A DNA stretch of 64,000 nucleotides from Apostichopus japonicus (GCF_037975245.1 NC_092571.1:27420564-27484563), one strand, 5' to 3'; counted from the stretch's first letter, positions 35,612-46,825 are shown. Notes: a model not told the origin generated them from the sequence alone. Made by a program: numbers and translations.

Positions 35612-37102
35612 TTAATTGCAATTTCCTTTTTTACATTGAGGTGATATGCTATCATATAAAGGATTCACGGCTTCTGGTATGCTGGTTGAATTCACTTCTC
35701 CGGGAACAGATTGTATTTCATAAATTTCACTTTCAATCATCTCAATTTCTTTTCCTTTTCTTTTCCCCATTTTTGCTTTTTCAGTTACTGGTGATGTTTC
35801 ATTTTGATCATCTTTTCCAGTATATGTTTCATAGACAGTATTAGCTATCATACCTGGCACATCTAATGCATTACTTCGTTCAGTCTGAGATTCAATCGGT
35901 GGGACTATGTCATCATTCATGGATGTGTTTCTATCATTAGCATTATTCTTACTAGAGTTTTCTCCGTCGGTAACATTGACCTGATTTCTCTTACAGTATG
36001 GTACATTTAAGCGATATTTATATACCATAACTACAATGAGAAATATAAAACATAAGAAGATAACCATGACAACTAATATAACAGCTATTACTCGACCTTG
36101 GTTATCGGTTGCACTGATTTCGATCTCTGATGTGATATTTCTATCTCCATAGTAACCAATGCATTGTATATCCCCTGAGTAGACGCCTCTTCCGGTATCC
36201 AATACAGTGAGTTCAATATATGTATCGCCTTCATTAATATCATATATCCAGTGACTAGGGATGTTAGTCCAGGTTAGGTTAACTTCACTCACATTACTGG
36301 TACAACGAAATATTTCATTCCTAACATCACTAAAGTTTACATTTGATGGAGTAGCTGTGACAGAGAACAAGGGGAGAAACAGTATAGTTCCGAATGAGCA
36401 AGATCCTTGATAATTCTGATAAGGTGCTGGTAATTGTTGAGAGACATTGCAGACAAAGACAATATTGTTAAATGATGAGTTGAAGTACGATGAGAATGAT
36501 AGAGTCTTAGAGCGGTGTGGGTAGGAGGATACTGTTCTGGTTGAGATGCTAGTGACGTCATTGATTTCATCTCCATCTTTGATGTAAGTTGACATCATCA
36601 CTGGTGGGTCTCCTTCCTCTGAAGTACAATTCATCTCGATGTCACTTTGTACCGAATCTTCAAATATGAATCGAGATGGATATGACGACGAACAAAAAGG
36701 ATTAACATCATTTATCGGATTAAAGCCTCTGATTCTGGCATTTCTTTGCAGGTCGCTCAGACTTGTAAAAGTTGTGTCATTTAACTGACGGGTTAGGTTA
36801 TTTATTGTAAACAGACATGTCGTTGAATTAATCACTTGAAACTGATAAGTGTCTGAGAACCTATCCTGTAAAACTGAATTTACAACTATGTGTATAAAAC
36901 CTTTATCGTAGATAGTGATGTTTGTCTTGCTGCTTGTCTTCTTCACACAGTAAATCCCTACCTTACTACCGAAAGGAAAGTATTGTACAGGGCTCGTATC
37001 TCCTACTTCTCGAAAATGTGCATCTTTTATCCCCGCTTGAGAAGAATAAGCAATAAAGACAGCAAAGATCAGCATAAAGACAGAAATAACCTTTATTGCC
37101 AT
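35612..37102 (-). CDS. Ig-domain transmembrane receptor, intact copy (type B)
   Basis: A 496-residue protein in one uninterrupted frame, ATG at 37102, TAA at 35612. A signal peptide covers about 1-23. The first domain has Cys52, but its expected partner is replaced (FTS where the related copy at 10 kb has FEC), so this domain may lack its disulphide. The second (Cys159/218) and third (Cys267/314) Ig-like domains are conserved with all copies. A membrane helix lies at about 337-361. The 135-residue tail has tyrosines at 424, 427 (VYETY), 461 (EIYEI) and 483 (LYDSI) and a basic KMGKRKGK patch. There are many N-glycosylation sequons. A receptor role is inferred from architecture. No partner or ligand can be deduced. 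Confidence 0.85.
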   Translation of the reverse strand: MAIKVISVFMLIFAVFIAYSSQAGIKDAHFREVGDTSPVQYFPFGSKVGIYCVKKTSSKTNITIYDKGFIHIVVNSVLQDRFSDTYQFQVINSTTCLFTINNLTRQLNDTTFTSLSDLQRNARIRGFNPINDVNPFCSSSYPSRFIFEDSVQSDIEMNCTSEEGDPPVMMSTYIKDGDEINDVTSISTRTVSSYPHRSKTLSFSSYFNSSFNNIVFVCNVSQQLPAPYQNYQGSCSFGTILFLPLFSVTATPSNVNFSDVRNEIFRCTSNVSEVNLTWTNIPSHWIYDINEGDTYIELTVLDTGRGVYSGDIQCIGYYGDRNITSEIEISATDNQGRVIAVILVVMVIFLCFIFLIVVMVYKYRLNVPYCKRNQVNVTDGENSSKNNANDRNTSMNDDIVPPIESQTERSNALDVPGMIANTVYETYTGKDDQNETSPVTEKAKMGKRKGKEIEMIESEIYEIQSVPGEVNSTSIPEAVNPLYDSISPQCKKGNCN

Positions 37103-37178
37103 TTTAAAGCAGAATTTTTCTAGTTTTCCATAAATATGCTAATGTCTTTCTGCAATGTTCGCTTACAATTTTAATCAG

Positions 37179-37188
37179 CTATATAGCA
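37179..37188 (-). promoter_or_regulatory. Possible TATA box of the type B receptor
   Basis: GCTATATAGC lies 77-86 bp upstream of the ATG on the minus strand, a workable distance for a short unspliced leader. Only motif and spacing support it. Confidence 0.3.
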
Positions 37189-37661
37189 GTAATCAAAGGA
37201 CGTCATGGCTTATATGTGGTGTTCAATGGTTATTCTACTGCACTAAAATAAAATGTAAAAAAAAAAATAATTCGAAACTAGTCTGATCAGTACTGAATAA
37301 ATAGTGCAGAACATATTTCTCGCAGAGGTGTGTATCGTTGACTAGAAATATTTTTTGCGCCGGTGAGCTGGTATACAGTTAAATACTAACTTTGTTTTAG
37401 ATATTGTTACATATAACATGAACCAATCCTCGTCGATACGCCATATAAATATTGATGTATCCTTGGTCCATAAAAATAAGAAATAAATCACATGCTTGGT
37501 AGTCAAACACTGAATCACAAAAGAAAGCAGGAATATGTTAGTAAGATCCCTGATCATCCAGTGAAACTTACATGATGCTGCATTTATACTGCACCACTGG
37601 CTTAACGATGTACTCATCGCCCTTGTGAAAAACATAATGGCAGTAATACACTATGTAAAGG

Positions 37662-37991
37662 TTATAATTTATATTTAGAGGGCGTTTTCGAGAAATTGCG
37701 AAAGTTGCCATACATGGCACTTACAACGGCAATTGCAGCCATCGGTGGCATATCGAGCTCTCGTTCACATATCTTTCGGAGCCTTGTTCGCAGACCTGCT
37801 AGTTGGACTCTCGTCCACCGACCTGATACATATTCGATGTACATTTTGTTCTCCAGGGTGAGCCAGACTAGTTCAATCCAATTCCCCATGCCGGAAACAA
37901 AACTAAGTAAACAATAACCTGCGTAATATGGAAGAAAAATAGCACGAGGCATGATACATGAGGATCGATTACATAATTTGAATCCAATCAA
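37662..37991 (-). CDS. Unrecognised ORF with protein-like composition
   Basis: About 109 codons. The stretch NKMYIEYVSGRWTRVQLAGLRTRLRKICERELDMPPMAAIAVVSAMYGNFRNF looks like real protein and is richer in G+C than its surroundings. No motif, splice site or family was identified. It could be an exon or a fragment of a mobile element. Confidence 0.25.
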   Translation of the reverse strand: MIGFKLCNRSSCIMPRAIFLPYYAGYCLLSFVSGMGNWIELVWLTLENKMYIEYVSGRWTRVQLAGLRTRLRKICERELDMPPMAAIAVVSAMYGNFRNFSKTPSKYKL

Positions 37992-38127
37992 AGGCTATGC
38001 GACCCTCAACAAAATGACAATGAGTTTCTCACTATCAATCGATAACTATGACTGGCCCGCGAATGATCAAGCTACATCAGGTTACGAGCCAGTACTCACA
38101 CGACAGAAACAATTGCTACAACATATA

Positions 38128-38128
<1 letters not shown>

Positions 38129-38212
<84 letters not shown>
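38129..38212. repeat. (AT)n microsatellite
   Basis: A pure AT run, directly abutting the 3' end of the first Penelope-like copy, suggesting insertion at or next to the array. Confidence 0.97.
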
Positions 38213-38215
<3 letters not shown>

Positions 38216-38341
38216 AATAACGGAAAAACTGTTAAACAACTATGCTGCATTTAGAGAAAGGCTGGATCTCGAGTGAGATACAATAATTGAATTAGGTAAG
38301 TGATTGGAAGTAAAACAGCCAATGTTTGGTTTTTGCAGAGC

Positions 38342-38368
38342 TTTCGAGCAAAACTAGCTCTTCTTCAG
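38342..38368 (-). ncRNA. Hammerhead ribozyme core in copy A terminal repeat
   Basis: The minus strand reads CTGAAGA, then a stem-loop (GAGC...GCTC), then GAAA. This is the conserved hammerhead core known from Penelope-like termini. Helix III and the cleavage dinucleotide could not be placed with certainty, so activity is not claimed. Confidence 0.65.
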
Positions 38369-38497
38369 TGCATGATCACCGAAAGTGACAAGGAGTAGCA
38401 GGAATTGAAACTATTTTATAGAGAAGATTGTCGGCATGGTTGTAAAGGCAAAGCGACTTACTGATTTCTGCTGAATTGAGCAGAAGTTTTAGAAATT

Positions 38498-38534
38498 CGG
38501 ATTATTTTAATCCGCGTCGGATTATTTTAATCCG
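38498..38534. other. Two tandem hairpins at the Penelope stop codon
   Basis: Two perfect 17-bp hairpins (CGGATTA-TTT-TAATCCG) lie at 38498-38514 and 38518-38534, overlapping the presumed stop of the polyprotein. They are repeated in copy B near 43792. Confidence 0.8.
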
Positions 38535-41305
38535 ATTCCGTCGTAATTGTAAAGGAATTGTTTTGGTTTATCTGGGACGGCAAATCGTTTCTGATGTTTA
38601 AACCGAATGGTGCCGTGGTCTTTAGGTTTAGTTCCCAGAAATTTTCTTTCGCTTTCCTAGATTTATCTGTCCAAGAATCGTTCTGGTCAATGGCAATAAC
38701 ACGCAAATTCTCAATTGAATGATTTTGGAGATTGAAGTGATTTGCAACAGGTTGGTAGATCTTTTTTTGTTTTGATCGCCGATCTATGTTGTGTCATTCT
38801 CATTCTAAGAGTGTTTTTTGACTCTCCAATGTATTGTAAGTTACAAATATTGCAGTAGATGAGGTAAATGACATTTTTGGATAGGCAGTTAATTTTGTGC
38901 CGAAATTGGAACGTGCGTTTGGTTTGGTTGCTCTGAAAGGCCCCGGTCGAATCGACAAGTAAGCACGTTTTGCAATTTTGTGTACAGGGCGATGATCCTG
39001 TAGTTTCTGTTTTGCTTTCCCCTAATGGGGTGTCATCCCGAAAGGATGCCCGAACTAAGATATCCCGAGTTGCTGGGTCTTTTAAAAGCGATGACAGGTA
39101 ATTCTGGGAATACTGATTTCAGGCGTTCGGTGCCTTGAAGTAGGTGAAAATTCTTCTGAATGATATTAGCCAGTGGTGGGAGACCAGGGTGGAATTCAGT
39201 AACCAATGGTACCCTTTTGGAACTGGTTTGACGAGTTTTGTACGTCAATGTTTCGGTACGGGGTTTGCTTTTAGCCTTTTTGATGGCATTTTCAATAGTA
39301 CCCCGAAAATACTGTCTGTTTAGGAGGTGTTGTGACAGTTCTTTAGTGCGTGAATCAAAATCGACTTCAGAGGAGCAAATGCGTCAAATGCGCAACGCTT
39401 GACTGTACGGAATATTTCTGGTACAGTGACGTGGATGGCAACTGCTTGGTAAGAGGTAGTTGTGCTTGTTCGTGGGTTTATTGAACAAGTCTGTTTTGAG
39501 TGAGCCATTTTGTAGGGTCACGGTGGTGTCCAGAAAGTGAACGCCATGTCCAGAAAAATCAGCAGTGAATTTGATAGTGTGATGAAACGAGTTTATGTCA
39601 TCAATGAAGAGTTTTAGATTTGCCTCACCATGGGTCCATATCATAAAGATATCGTCAATGTAACGTAACCACGTATGTGGTTTCAAGTTTTGTCGAGATA
39701 AAAATTCTTTCTCGAGGTTTCCCATAAAGATGTTGGCAAAAGACGGTGCCATTTTGGTACCCATTGCGGTGCCATGAATTTGGAGGTAGAGTTTGTTGCC
39801 AAATACCAGATTATTGTTGGTCAAGATAAGTTGCATTAATTCCGCCAATTCTTTCTTCGTGGGGGTTTTGCCACGTTTCGGTTTGAATGCTTTTGTGCAG
39901 GCCGAAATGCCCTCTTCGTTAGGGATATTTGTGTATAACGAAGACACATCCAAGGTTACTAACAGAGAAGATAAGGGAAGATTTTTTTCCCCCCAATTTT
40001 CCGGATGAAATCCGTAGTGTCCTGCACATAGGACGGTAGGGCCGAAACGAGAGGTTGGATGAGGAGATCCACGAATTTGGAAATTTTTTCAGTCGCTGTA
40101 CCATTACCCGATATTATGGGCCTCCCGGGATTGCCTTCTTTGTGAATTTTAGGCAGAAAATAAAAGCGACCAGGTTTTGGGTCGTTTTCCAGGAGGTTTT
40201 GGCCTAACTTGCGGTCAATGGAACCGTTAGAGACTATCTTTTGGATGACTCTTTTCACGTTTTGTGTGATTTCTTGAGTAGGATCAGAATCTAGGAGTCT
40301 GTAGTGTTGAGGGTTGCCGAGTAGTCTGTTGGCTTCCTCTCTGTAGAATTGTTTGCCCATAGCGACAATTGCAGAACCCTTGTCGGCTGGCTTGATGACA
40401 ATGTCATCGCGCTTCCGGAGTTCATGAATGGCCTGTCTCTCAGTTTTGTTGAGATTGTCGCGGAAGTCTGGGGCGGAGGTGTGTGTTTTAACATCCTCTT
40501 CAATGGCCGAAATAAATGATTCAAGAGGCGCACAATGGGCCTTGGGTGGATTCCACGAGCTTTTGGACTTAAAATTGGAATGCAAGTCGTTGGTTTGTTG
40601 CGTGGTGTTATTGCCATTTTCGTCGGCAAAAAATTCACGGAGACGTAAGCGTCGATAGAACAGATTTAGGTCAAGAGAAAGTTTCTGAGCGTTTACTTGC
40701 CGTGGTTTAGGGCAAAAATTTAGACCTTTTGAGAGTAGGTTTGTTTCTCCTGCCGAGAGTTGGCAATCAATGGTAACAACTGCACTTTTGGTGGTGTTGC
40801 ATGCGGTCTGTATCTCTTTCCGACGGAATCTGCGAGACCTGGTTCTTTTTGAGGTTTCAAGTTGGGTTTCACCAGAAGACTTAACTCTTTGCGTGACAGT
40901 ATCCCTCTTCAATTTGTGACATTGTCTTGAAGCTAGGGTATGTGAGAGGTTCAAGCAAGTTTTGGAGATGGAGTCAAGCTTTCTTTCGAACTCGTTCTTG
41001 GGGAGTTCTTTTTGCAGTTTTCGGGTTTTGGAATCAATTTGCTGGCTAAGTTCGTGAATTGTTTTGCGACAAATACTTATTTGCACAGCCATTAATTCAA
41101 GTGAAGCATTCTTAAGGATTCCTTTCCAATTGGCAAAGCTGTCGCTATCAGAAAGTGGTAAACCAGCACGGACCTTGATTTTAAGTCCTTTTGGTACCGT
41201 TTTGTTTTTACGGTATAGTCTGTAGTTGGAAAGATGATGCCGATACCTAACCCGTTTTTCGGAAAGGCGTCGAAGCGTTTTCAAAGTTTCAAAGGTGCTC
41301 TCCAT
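38527..41305 (-). pseudogene. Penelope-like RT / GIY-YIG polyprotein, broken
   Basis: The ATG at 41305 starts a basic, coiled N-terminal region. RT motifs follow: KPADKGSAIVAM, RFYFLPKIHKEGNPGRPIIS, then, in another frame, DVSSLYTNIPNEEG, GTAMGTKMAPSFANIFMG and RYIDDIFMIW (catalytic DD). The C-terminal nuclease reads NVIYLIYCNICNLQYIGES. Lesions are: one base missing in a run of six G (near 40000), a TGA replacing arginine in ALRI-RICSSE (near 39384), and another frameshift in the nuclease (near 38765). Copy B shares them. The likely stop is at 38527. It cannot make a full enzyme as it stands. Confidence 0.88.
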
Positions 41306-41483
41306 TTTGCAGCATAGTTGGATCAATTAGATACCAACAGTGAAAGATATAGATAGGAATAACGGAAAAACTGTTAAACAACTATGCTGCATTTAGAGAA
41401 AGGCTGGATCTCGAGTGAGATACAATAATTGAATAAGGTAAGTGATTGGAAGTAAAACAGCCAATGTTTGGTTTTTGCAGAGC

Positions 41484-41510
41484 TTTCGAGCAAAACTAGC
41501 TCTTCTTCAG
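41484..41510 (-). ncRNA. Hammerhead ribozyme core in copy B terminal repeat
   Basis: The same CTGAAGA / stem II / GAAA block as in copy A, 19 bp away from the LINE insertion point. Confidence 0.65.
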
Positions 41511-41572
41511 TGCATGATCACCGAAAGTGACAAGGAGTCCAACAACAACAATAAAGGAATTTACCCCTGTTC

Positions 41573-41588
41573 GACCTCGCAAGAGGTC
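41573..41588 (-). other. Hairpin in the LINE 3' UTR
   Basis: A perfect stem GACCTC/GAGGTC with a four-base loop, nested in a CCCC/GGGG outer pairing, 35 bp from the 3' end. Such terminal stem-loops often serve RT recognition in LINEs. That role here is inferred. Confidence 0.55.
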
Positions 41589-41943
41589 CTACGGGGGATA
41601 ATATTTAAGTTTTGTAGAATAGACACTTTTTTTTTTTTTTCTAGGGAAAGTTGTCTATTATTCAAACAGGGAGATGCTGAGAAGTGAAGTATTGTTCGAT
41701 TAACATTGTTAAGAAGCCATAAGTACACAGGAGGTCGGAGCTGAGGAGCCAATTAGGTATGGATCACTAAAGGGGGAGGAATTTCTATTTAAATGGGAAA
41801 TAGAAGACAGAGCGGATTCTATTGTTTTGGTCGGAAGTGGTTGCTACTTAGTGGGAGTAATGGAGTTGTACTTAGTGTATAAGTACAACTGGAGTTTGGG
41901 GTTAGACCCACTTAGGAAATGGACTTTCTAAAGGGGAGAGGCT

Positions 41944-43680
41944 TTAGGTAAGAAGTTTGAATACAGAGAGGTGGTGGTTTTTACGGAAGTAAGTTAATGC
42001 TACATTATGTTTCAATAGAAGTTTATTGATCAATGGATCATTCTCTAGGTTGTTTTTGTATAGTTTGGTATTAAATTCTAAGAGTAGGGTGAATAAGGAT
42101 TTTGTGTTTCCTGCGAGGAGAACGTGAGAGGTAGCTATATAAGAAGGGATTTTTAGGGCAAGTCGGTAAGCTGTAGTGTGGATTCTACTTAGGATTTGTT
42201 TATTGGAGTCTGAGATGGTAAGCAGAGAGATGCTTCCGTAACTGAGAATTGGTTTTATTTTGGAGTTGTAGATTTGGATAGTGGTTTTTGCAGGGAAATT
42301 ATACTTATGTGAGAGGATTTGGATGTATTTAAGGTGGGACCAGCAGCGGCCTGCGGTTCTAGTACAGTGTAGGTTAAAGGATAGTTTATTATCAAAAGTG
42401 ATACCAAGGAAGGTTGCATTGGGAGAGGCAGTGATTGGGGAGTTGAACAGGTTAATTTTGGAAATATGGTTACGAAGTTTTGAGTTTTTAAAGGAGAAAT
42501 TGACTAAGTTAGATTTTGAGGGGTTTATTTTTATTCTCCACATTGAGCACCAGTTTTCGAGATGTGTAATTGCTTTTTTGAGATTAAGTTCCGTTATATG
42601 AATATTTTTACTGGTGCTCCAGATGGCTATATCGTCAGCGTACTGACTATAGTTGCAGTTTGAGAGAGGGGGGATGTTTAGATCATTTACAAACAGGGTG
42701 TAGAGGAGGGGACTGAGAACAGCGCCCTGAGGGGTGCCTGCACGAAGTGGAATGGGGTTAGAATGATGGTTTTTGTAGTAAATTTTTGTGTTGCGATCAT
42801 TAAGGAAAGAGGAAAGAAGTCTGGTGTAATTGGAGGGAAAATTATAGTTTAGTAGCTTAATTCTTATGCCGTTGTGCCAGGGTTTGTCAAATGCTTTTTC
42901 GGCATCAAGGAAGAGGGCAGTGGTATATTGTTTTTTAATGAATCCGATTCGGATTTCTTCGGAAAGACGAAAAATTTGATTTAAGGTAGATTTGTGTGTA
43001 CGGAAACCTGATTGAGATGGGGAGAAATAATCATTTAGTTCTAAGTGAGTTCTAGTGCGGTTATCTATTATTCTTTCAAAAATTTTGCCAAGGGCTGGGA
43101 GGAGGCTAATTGGACGGTAGTTTTGTATTTTGGTGCGGTCTTTATTTGGCTTAGGTATTAGAATCATTTTTGCGTATTTCCACGGGGTTGGGAAATAGCC
43201 CAGTCTAAGTAAATCGTTAAAAAGAGGGATAATATGAGAGTTGATGAAAATTGGTGGGGATTTTTTAAGCATTAGGTAATTAATATTGTCAAGACCAGGG
43301 GAGGAGGTATTTTTGCATTTTTTTGTGGCGCTATACCAATCGTTTAAGTCTATTTTTTTTAGTAGAGGGATGTTATCGTTGAGATATCCTGAGGGGTTGG
43401 GGGTAAAGCTGATTGCATTTCTGCTAATTGTTTGGTCTATTTCTTGTTTGAAATTGTTATCGTAAGGGGGGCCATCAAAGATATTAAAAATATTTTTAAA
43501 GTGTGATTCAATTAGCTTAATTTGACCTTGTGTATTTGTGATCAGGTTACCTGCATCATCTCTAATGCCTTGGTCTGAATTACCAGTGTTTGGGGTTAGA
43601 ATGGGATTTATGATATTTTTTAAGTTTTTCCAGAAGTGTTTTGGGTTTTTGTCATTTATGATCGAGTCGCATTTGTTTTG
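41944..43680 (-). pseudogene. Non-LTR reverse transcriptase, 5'-truncated but open
   Basis: The frame is open from the 5' truncation at 43680 to a TAA at 41944 (about 578 codons). RT blocks in order: TSSPGLDNINYLMLKK, NYRPISLLPALGKIFERII, SQSGFRTHKSTLNQIFRL, FLDAEKAFDKPWHNGI, GTPQGAVLSPLLYTLFVND and YADDIAIWS (catalytic DD), then WRIKINPSKSNLVNF. The block style is that of the Jockey/I group, which is a tentative call. The endonuclease and any ORF1 are missing. The frame has no stops, implying a recent insertion. Confidence 0.88.
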
Positions 43681-45521
43681 GACAAGGAGTAGCAGGAATT
43701 GAAACTATTTTATAGAGAAGATTGTCGGCATGGTTGTAAAGGCAAAGCGACTTACTGATTTCTGCTGAATTGAGCAGAAGTTTTAGAAATTCGGATTATT
43801 TTAATCCGCGTCGGATTATTTTAATCCGATTCCGTCGTAATTGTAAAGGAATTGTTTTGGTTTATCTGGGACGGCAAATCGTTTCTGATGTTTAAACCGA
43901 ATGGTGCCGTGGTCTTTAGGTTTAGTTCCCAGAAATTTTCTTTCGCTTTCCTAGATTTATCTGTCCAAGAATCGTTCTGGTCAATGGCAATAACACGCAA
44001 ATTCTCAATTGAATGATTTTGGAGATTGAAGTGATTTGCAACAGGTTGGTAGATCTTTTTTTGTTTTGATCGCCGATCTATGTTGTGTCATTCTCATTCT
44101 AAGAGTGTTTTTTGACTCTCCAATGTATTGTAAGTTACAAATATTGCAGTAGATGAGGTAAATGACATTTTTGGATAGGCAGTTAATTTTGTGCCGAAAT
44201 TGGAACGTGCGTTTGGTTTGGTTGCTCTGAAAGGCCCCGGTCGAATCGACAAGTAAGCACGTTTTGCAATTTTGTGTACAGGGCGATGATCCTGTAGTTT
44301 CTGTTTTGCTTTCCCCTAATGGGGTGTCATCCCGAAAGGATGCCCGAACTAAGATATCCCGAGTTGCTGGGTCTTTTAAAAGCGATGACAGGTAATTCTG
44401 GGAATACTGATTTCAGGCGTTCGGTGCCTTGAAGTAGGTGAAAATTCTTCTGAATGATATTAGCCAGTGGTGGGAGACCAGGGTGGAATTCAGTAACCAA
44501 TGGTACCCTTTTGGAACTGGTTTGACGAGTTTTGTACGTCAATGTTTCGGTACGGGGTTTGCTTTTAGCCTTTTTGATGGCATTTTCAATAGTACCCCGA
44601 AAATACTGTCTGTTTAGGAGGTGTTGTGACAGTTCTTTAGTGCGTGAATCAAAATCGACTTCAGAGGAGCAAATGCGTCAAATGCGCAACGCTTGACTGT
44701 ACGGAATATTTCTGGTACAGTGACGTGGATGGCAACTGCTTGGTAAGAGGTAGTTGTGCTTGTTCGTGGGTTTATTGAACAAGTCTGTTTTGAGTGAGCC
44801 ATTTTGTAGGGTCACGGTGGTGTCCAGAAAGTGAACGCCATGTCCAGAAAAATCAGCAGTGAATTTGATAGTGTGATGAAACGAGTTTATGTCATCAATG
44901 AAGAGTTTTAGATTTGCCTCACCATGGGTCCATATCATAAAGATATCGTCAATGTAACGTAACCACGTATGTGGTTTCAAGTTTTGTCGAGATAAAAATT
45001 CTTTCTCGAGGTTTCCCATAAAGATGTTGGCAAAAGACGGTGCCATTTTGGTACCCATTGCGGTGCCATGAATTTGGAGGTAGAGTTTGTTGCCAAATAC
45101 CAGATTATTGTTGGTCAAGATAAGTTGCATTAATTCCGCCAATTCTTTCTTCGTGGGGGTTTTGCCACGTTTCGGTTTGAATGCTTTTGTGCAGGCCGAA
45201 ATGCCCTCTTCGTTAGGGATATTTGTGTATAACGAAGACACATCCAAGGTTACTAACAGAGAAGATAATTGAAGATTATTTTCCCCCCAATTTTCCGGAT
45301 GAAATCCGTAGTGTCCTGCACATAGGACGGTAGGGCCGAAACGAGAGGTTGGATGAGGAGATCCACGAATTTGGAAATTTTTTCAGTCGCTGTACCATTA
45401 CCCGATATTATGGGCCTCCCGGGATTGCCTTCTTTGTGAATTTTAGGCAGAAAATAAAAGCGACCAGGTTTTGGGTCGTTTTCCAGGAGGTTTTGGCCTA
45501 ACTTGCGGTCAATGGAACCGT

Positions 45522-46764
45522 CCATTGAGCACTCTGGGTCGATATCGACCCAAATAGTCATTGAATTTAATAAAAAAAATAGTACTCAGCCACCTTACAT
45601 CCTACAACATTCATTAAGGTATTGAAATGTAGCTAAGACCATACGTTTGTGTATAAAACAAATACAAAGGGGGGTAACTTTTGAATATTTTTAGTGGGTG
45701 GGGCTCAAAGGTCAAAGGTCAACCTGAAAATGGCGTAATTTGGCTAAAAATCGATGTTCGCTTCATAAAAATCGTGACAGAAAATAAGAGTTGATCAACC
45801 CCCCCATTATATTTGGTATAAACCCTTACATGTTTTGAACATATTCTGAGCATTTCAGGAATATATCTATAGAGAGTTCTGAGAAAAATGCAAATGTCCT
45901 TGAAATTCCCTGTAATTTGACACCAAAATCGTCCAAATCCGTTCATTTTTGAGAAAAATCTCATTCCCGAACGCTTCAACCTACGAACGTGTTTTTTTTT
46001 TCTTATTTGAGATATTTAGGCCACTGCAACATTTGTAATTGATAGTTATGGCATAGCGCCCTCGCATTCCTTTGTAAATCGATAGCAACGGCCGTTCTTG
46101 CGCAATATTGTTTCATTGAATGTTTAGTGTACAGTCTCAATGGACTGTTTCGTGCGGGTACACTTTCAAATAGGCCGTGGCCCAAATTTACGGCCCAATA
46201 GGCCCTAAAGATGTGGGACGATTGGTCAGATACCATGATGAGGTCCAGGACCTTCTGGTCGAACCAGTTTATCAAGGTTCGGTCCTTTTGAGGACCCAGA
46301 ATTCGTAAGTCAATAGCGTTGTTTACAAAAAAAGGCTAGGCTAGGCCTAACGGTATGCCAACGTTAGGCTGTAATTTTCGAAAGTAAACAAGTAAACAAC
46401 TTTTGTACTAATTGAAATCAGTCATAACTCTGTCAATCCTCAACAGATTTCAGAAAATAAGGTATCATCTGAAAGAGCAACCCCAGAAGAACCTTTATCA
46501 TACAATTTGAAGTCAATTTTGAAGTCATTGGTGATTTTATTGTATTTTGGTGTTTTCCAATTAAAACAAAAGTACATCCTAATTTGCATATTATAATTTG
46601 CATATAATTTGCAATTTTTATAAATTTATCAATTCCAGATTTTGTTCTCTATTGATCTAAATCAACTTCCTAATAGAGAAGTTGTCCCTAACTTTATAAG
46701 CCAGCCCTAACAAGATAAGTGCCCCAAATCCTAATTATGTGCCCAACCCCCCTTGATAAAAAGA
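45522..46764. mobile_element. 1243-bp insertion of unknown class in copy B
   Basis: Defined by comparison with copy A, which reads without a gap (gaaccgttagag at 40221-40232). Only 'GT' is repeated at both sides. One end has a perfect 18-bp palindrome (TGGGTCGAT/ATCGACCCA, 45535-45552) 13 bp from the border, and the other ends in AAAAAGA. There is no TIR and no coding capacity. A terminal hairpin with little or no target duplication would fit a Helitron-like element, but the canonical CTRR end is absent. Confidence 0.7.
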
Positions 46765-46825
46765 GTTAGAGACTATCTTTTGGATGACTCTTTTCACGTT
46801 TTGTGTGATTTCTTGAGTAGGATCA

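Larger units (their letters stand above)
38214..41354 (-). mobile_element. Penelope-like retroelement, copy A
   Basis: A full unit of about 3.1 kb. On the minus strand it contains a leader, one long broken ORF (reverse transcriptase plus GIY-YIG nuclease) and a terminal segment of about 185 bp (38214-38400). That terminal segment is repeated at 41355-41538 as the start of copy B, the head-to-tail layout with LTR-like repeats typical of Penelope elements. Confidence 0.92.
41539..43680 (-). mobile_element. 5'-truncated non-LTR retrotransposon inside copy B
   Basis: A 2142-bp insertion flanked by a perfect 10-bp target duplication, GACAAGGAGT (41529-41538 and 43681-43690). Copy A shows the empty site. 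The 3' end (plus-strand left end) is a (GTT)n-type tail, CCTTTATTGTTGTTGTTGG. The 5' end is truncated within the ORF. Confidence 0.93.
41355..46825 (-). mobile_element. Penelope-like retroelement, copy B (5' truncated, twice interrupted)
   Basis: Near-identical to copy A. Pieces are 41355-41538 (terminal repeat), 43681-45521 (nuclease and RT) and 46765-46825 (RT upstream part). They are separated by a LINE and by a 1243-bp insertion. It carries the same G-run deletion and TGA as copy A. Homology to copy A stops at 46825, where inverted sequence of a third Penelope element begins. Confidence 0.9.

Noticed and set aside
40000-40010. Programmed -1 frameshift in the Penelope ORF
   Set aside because: The six-G run is suggestive, but the heptamer does not match a standard slippery site; a shared deletion is the simpler reading.
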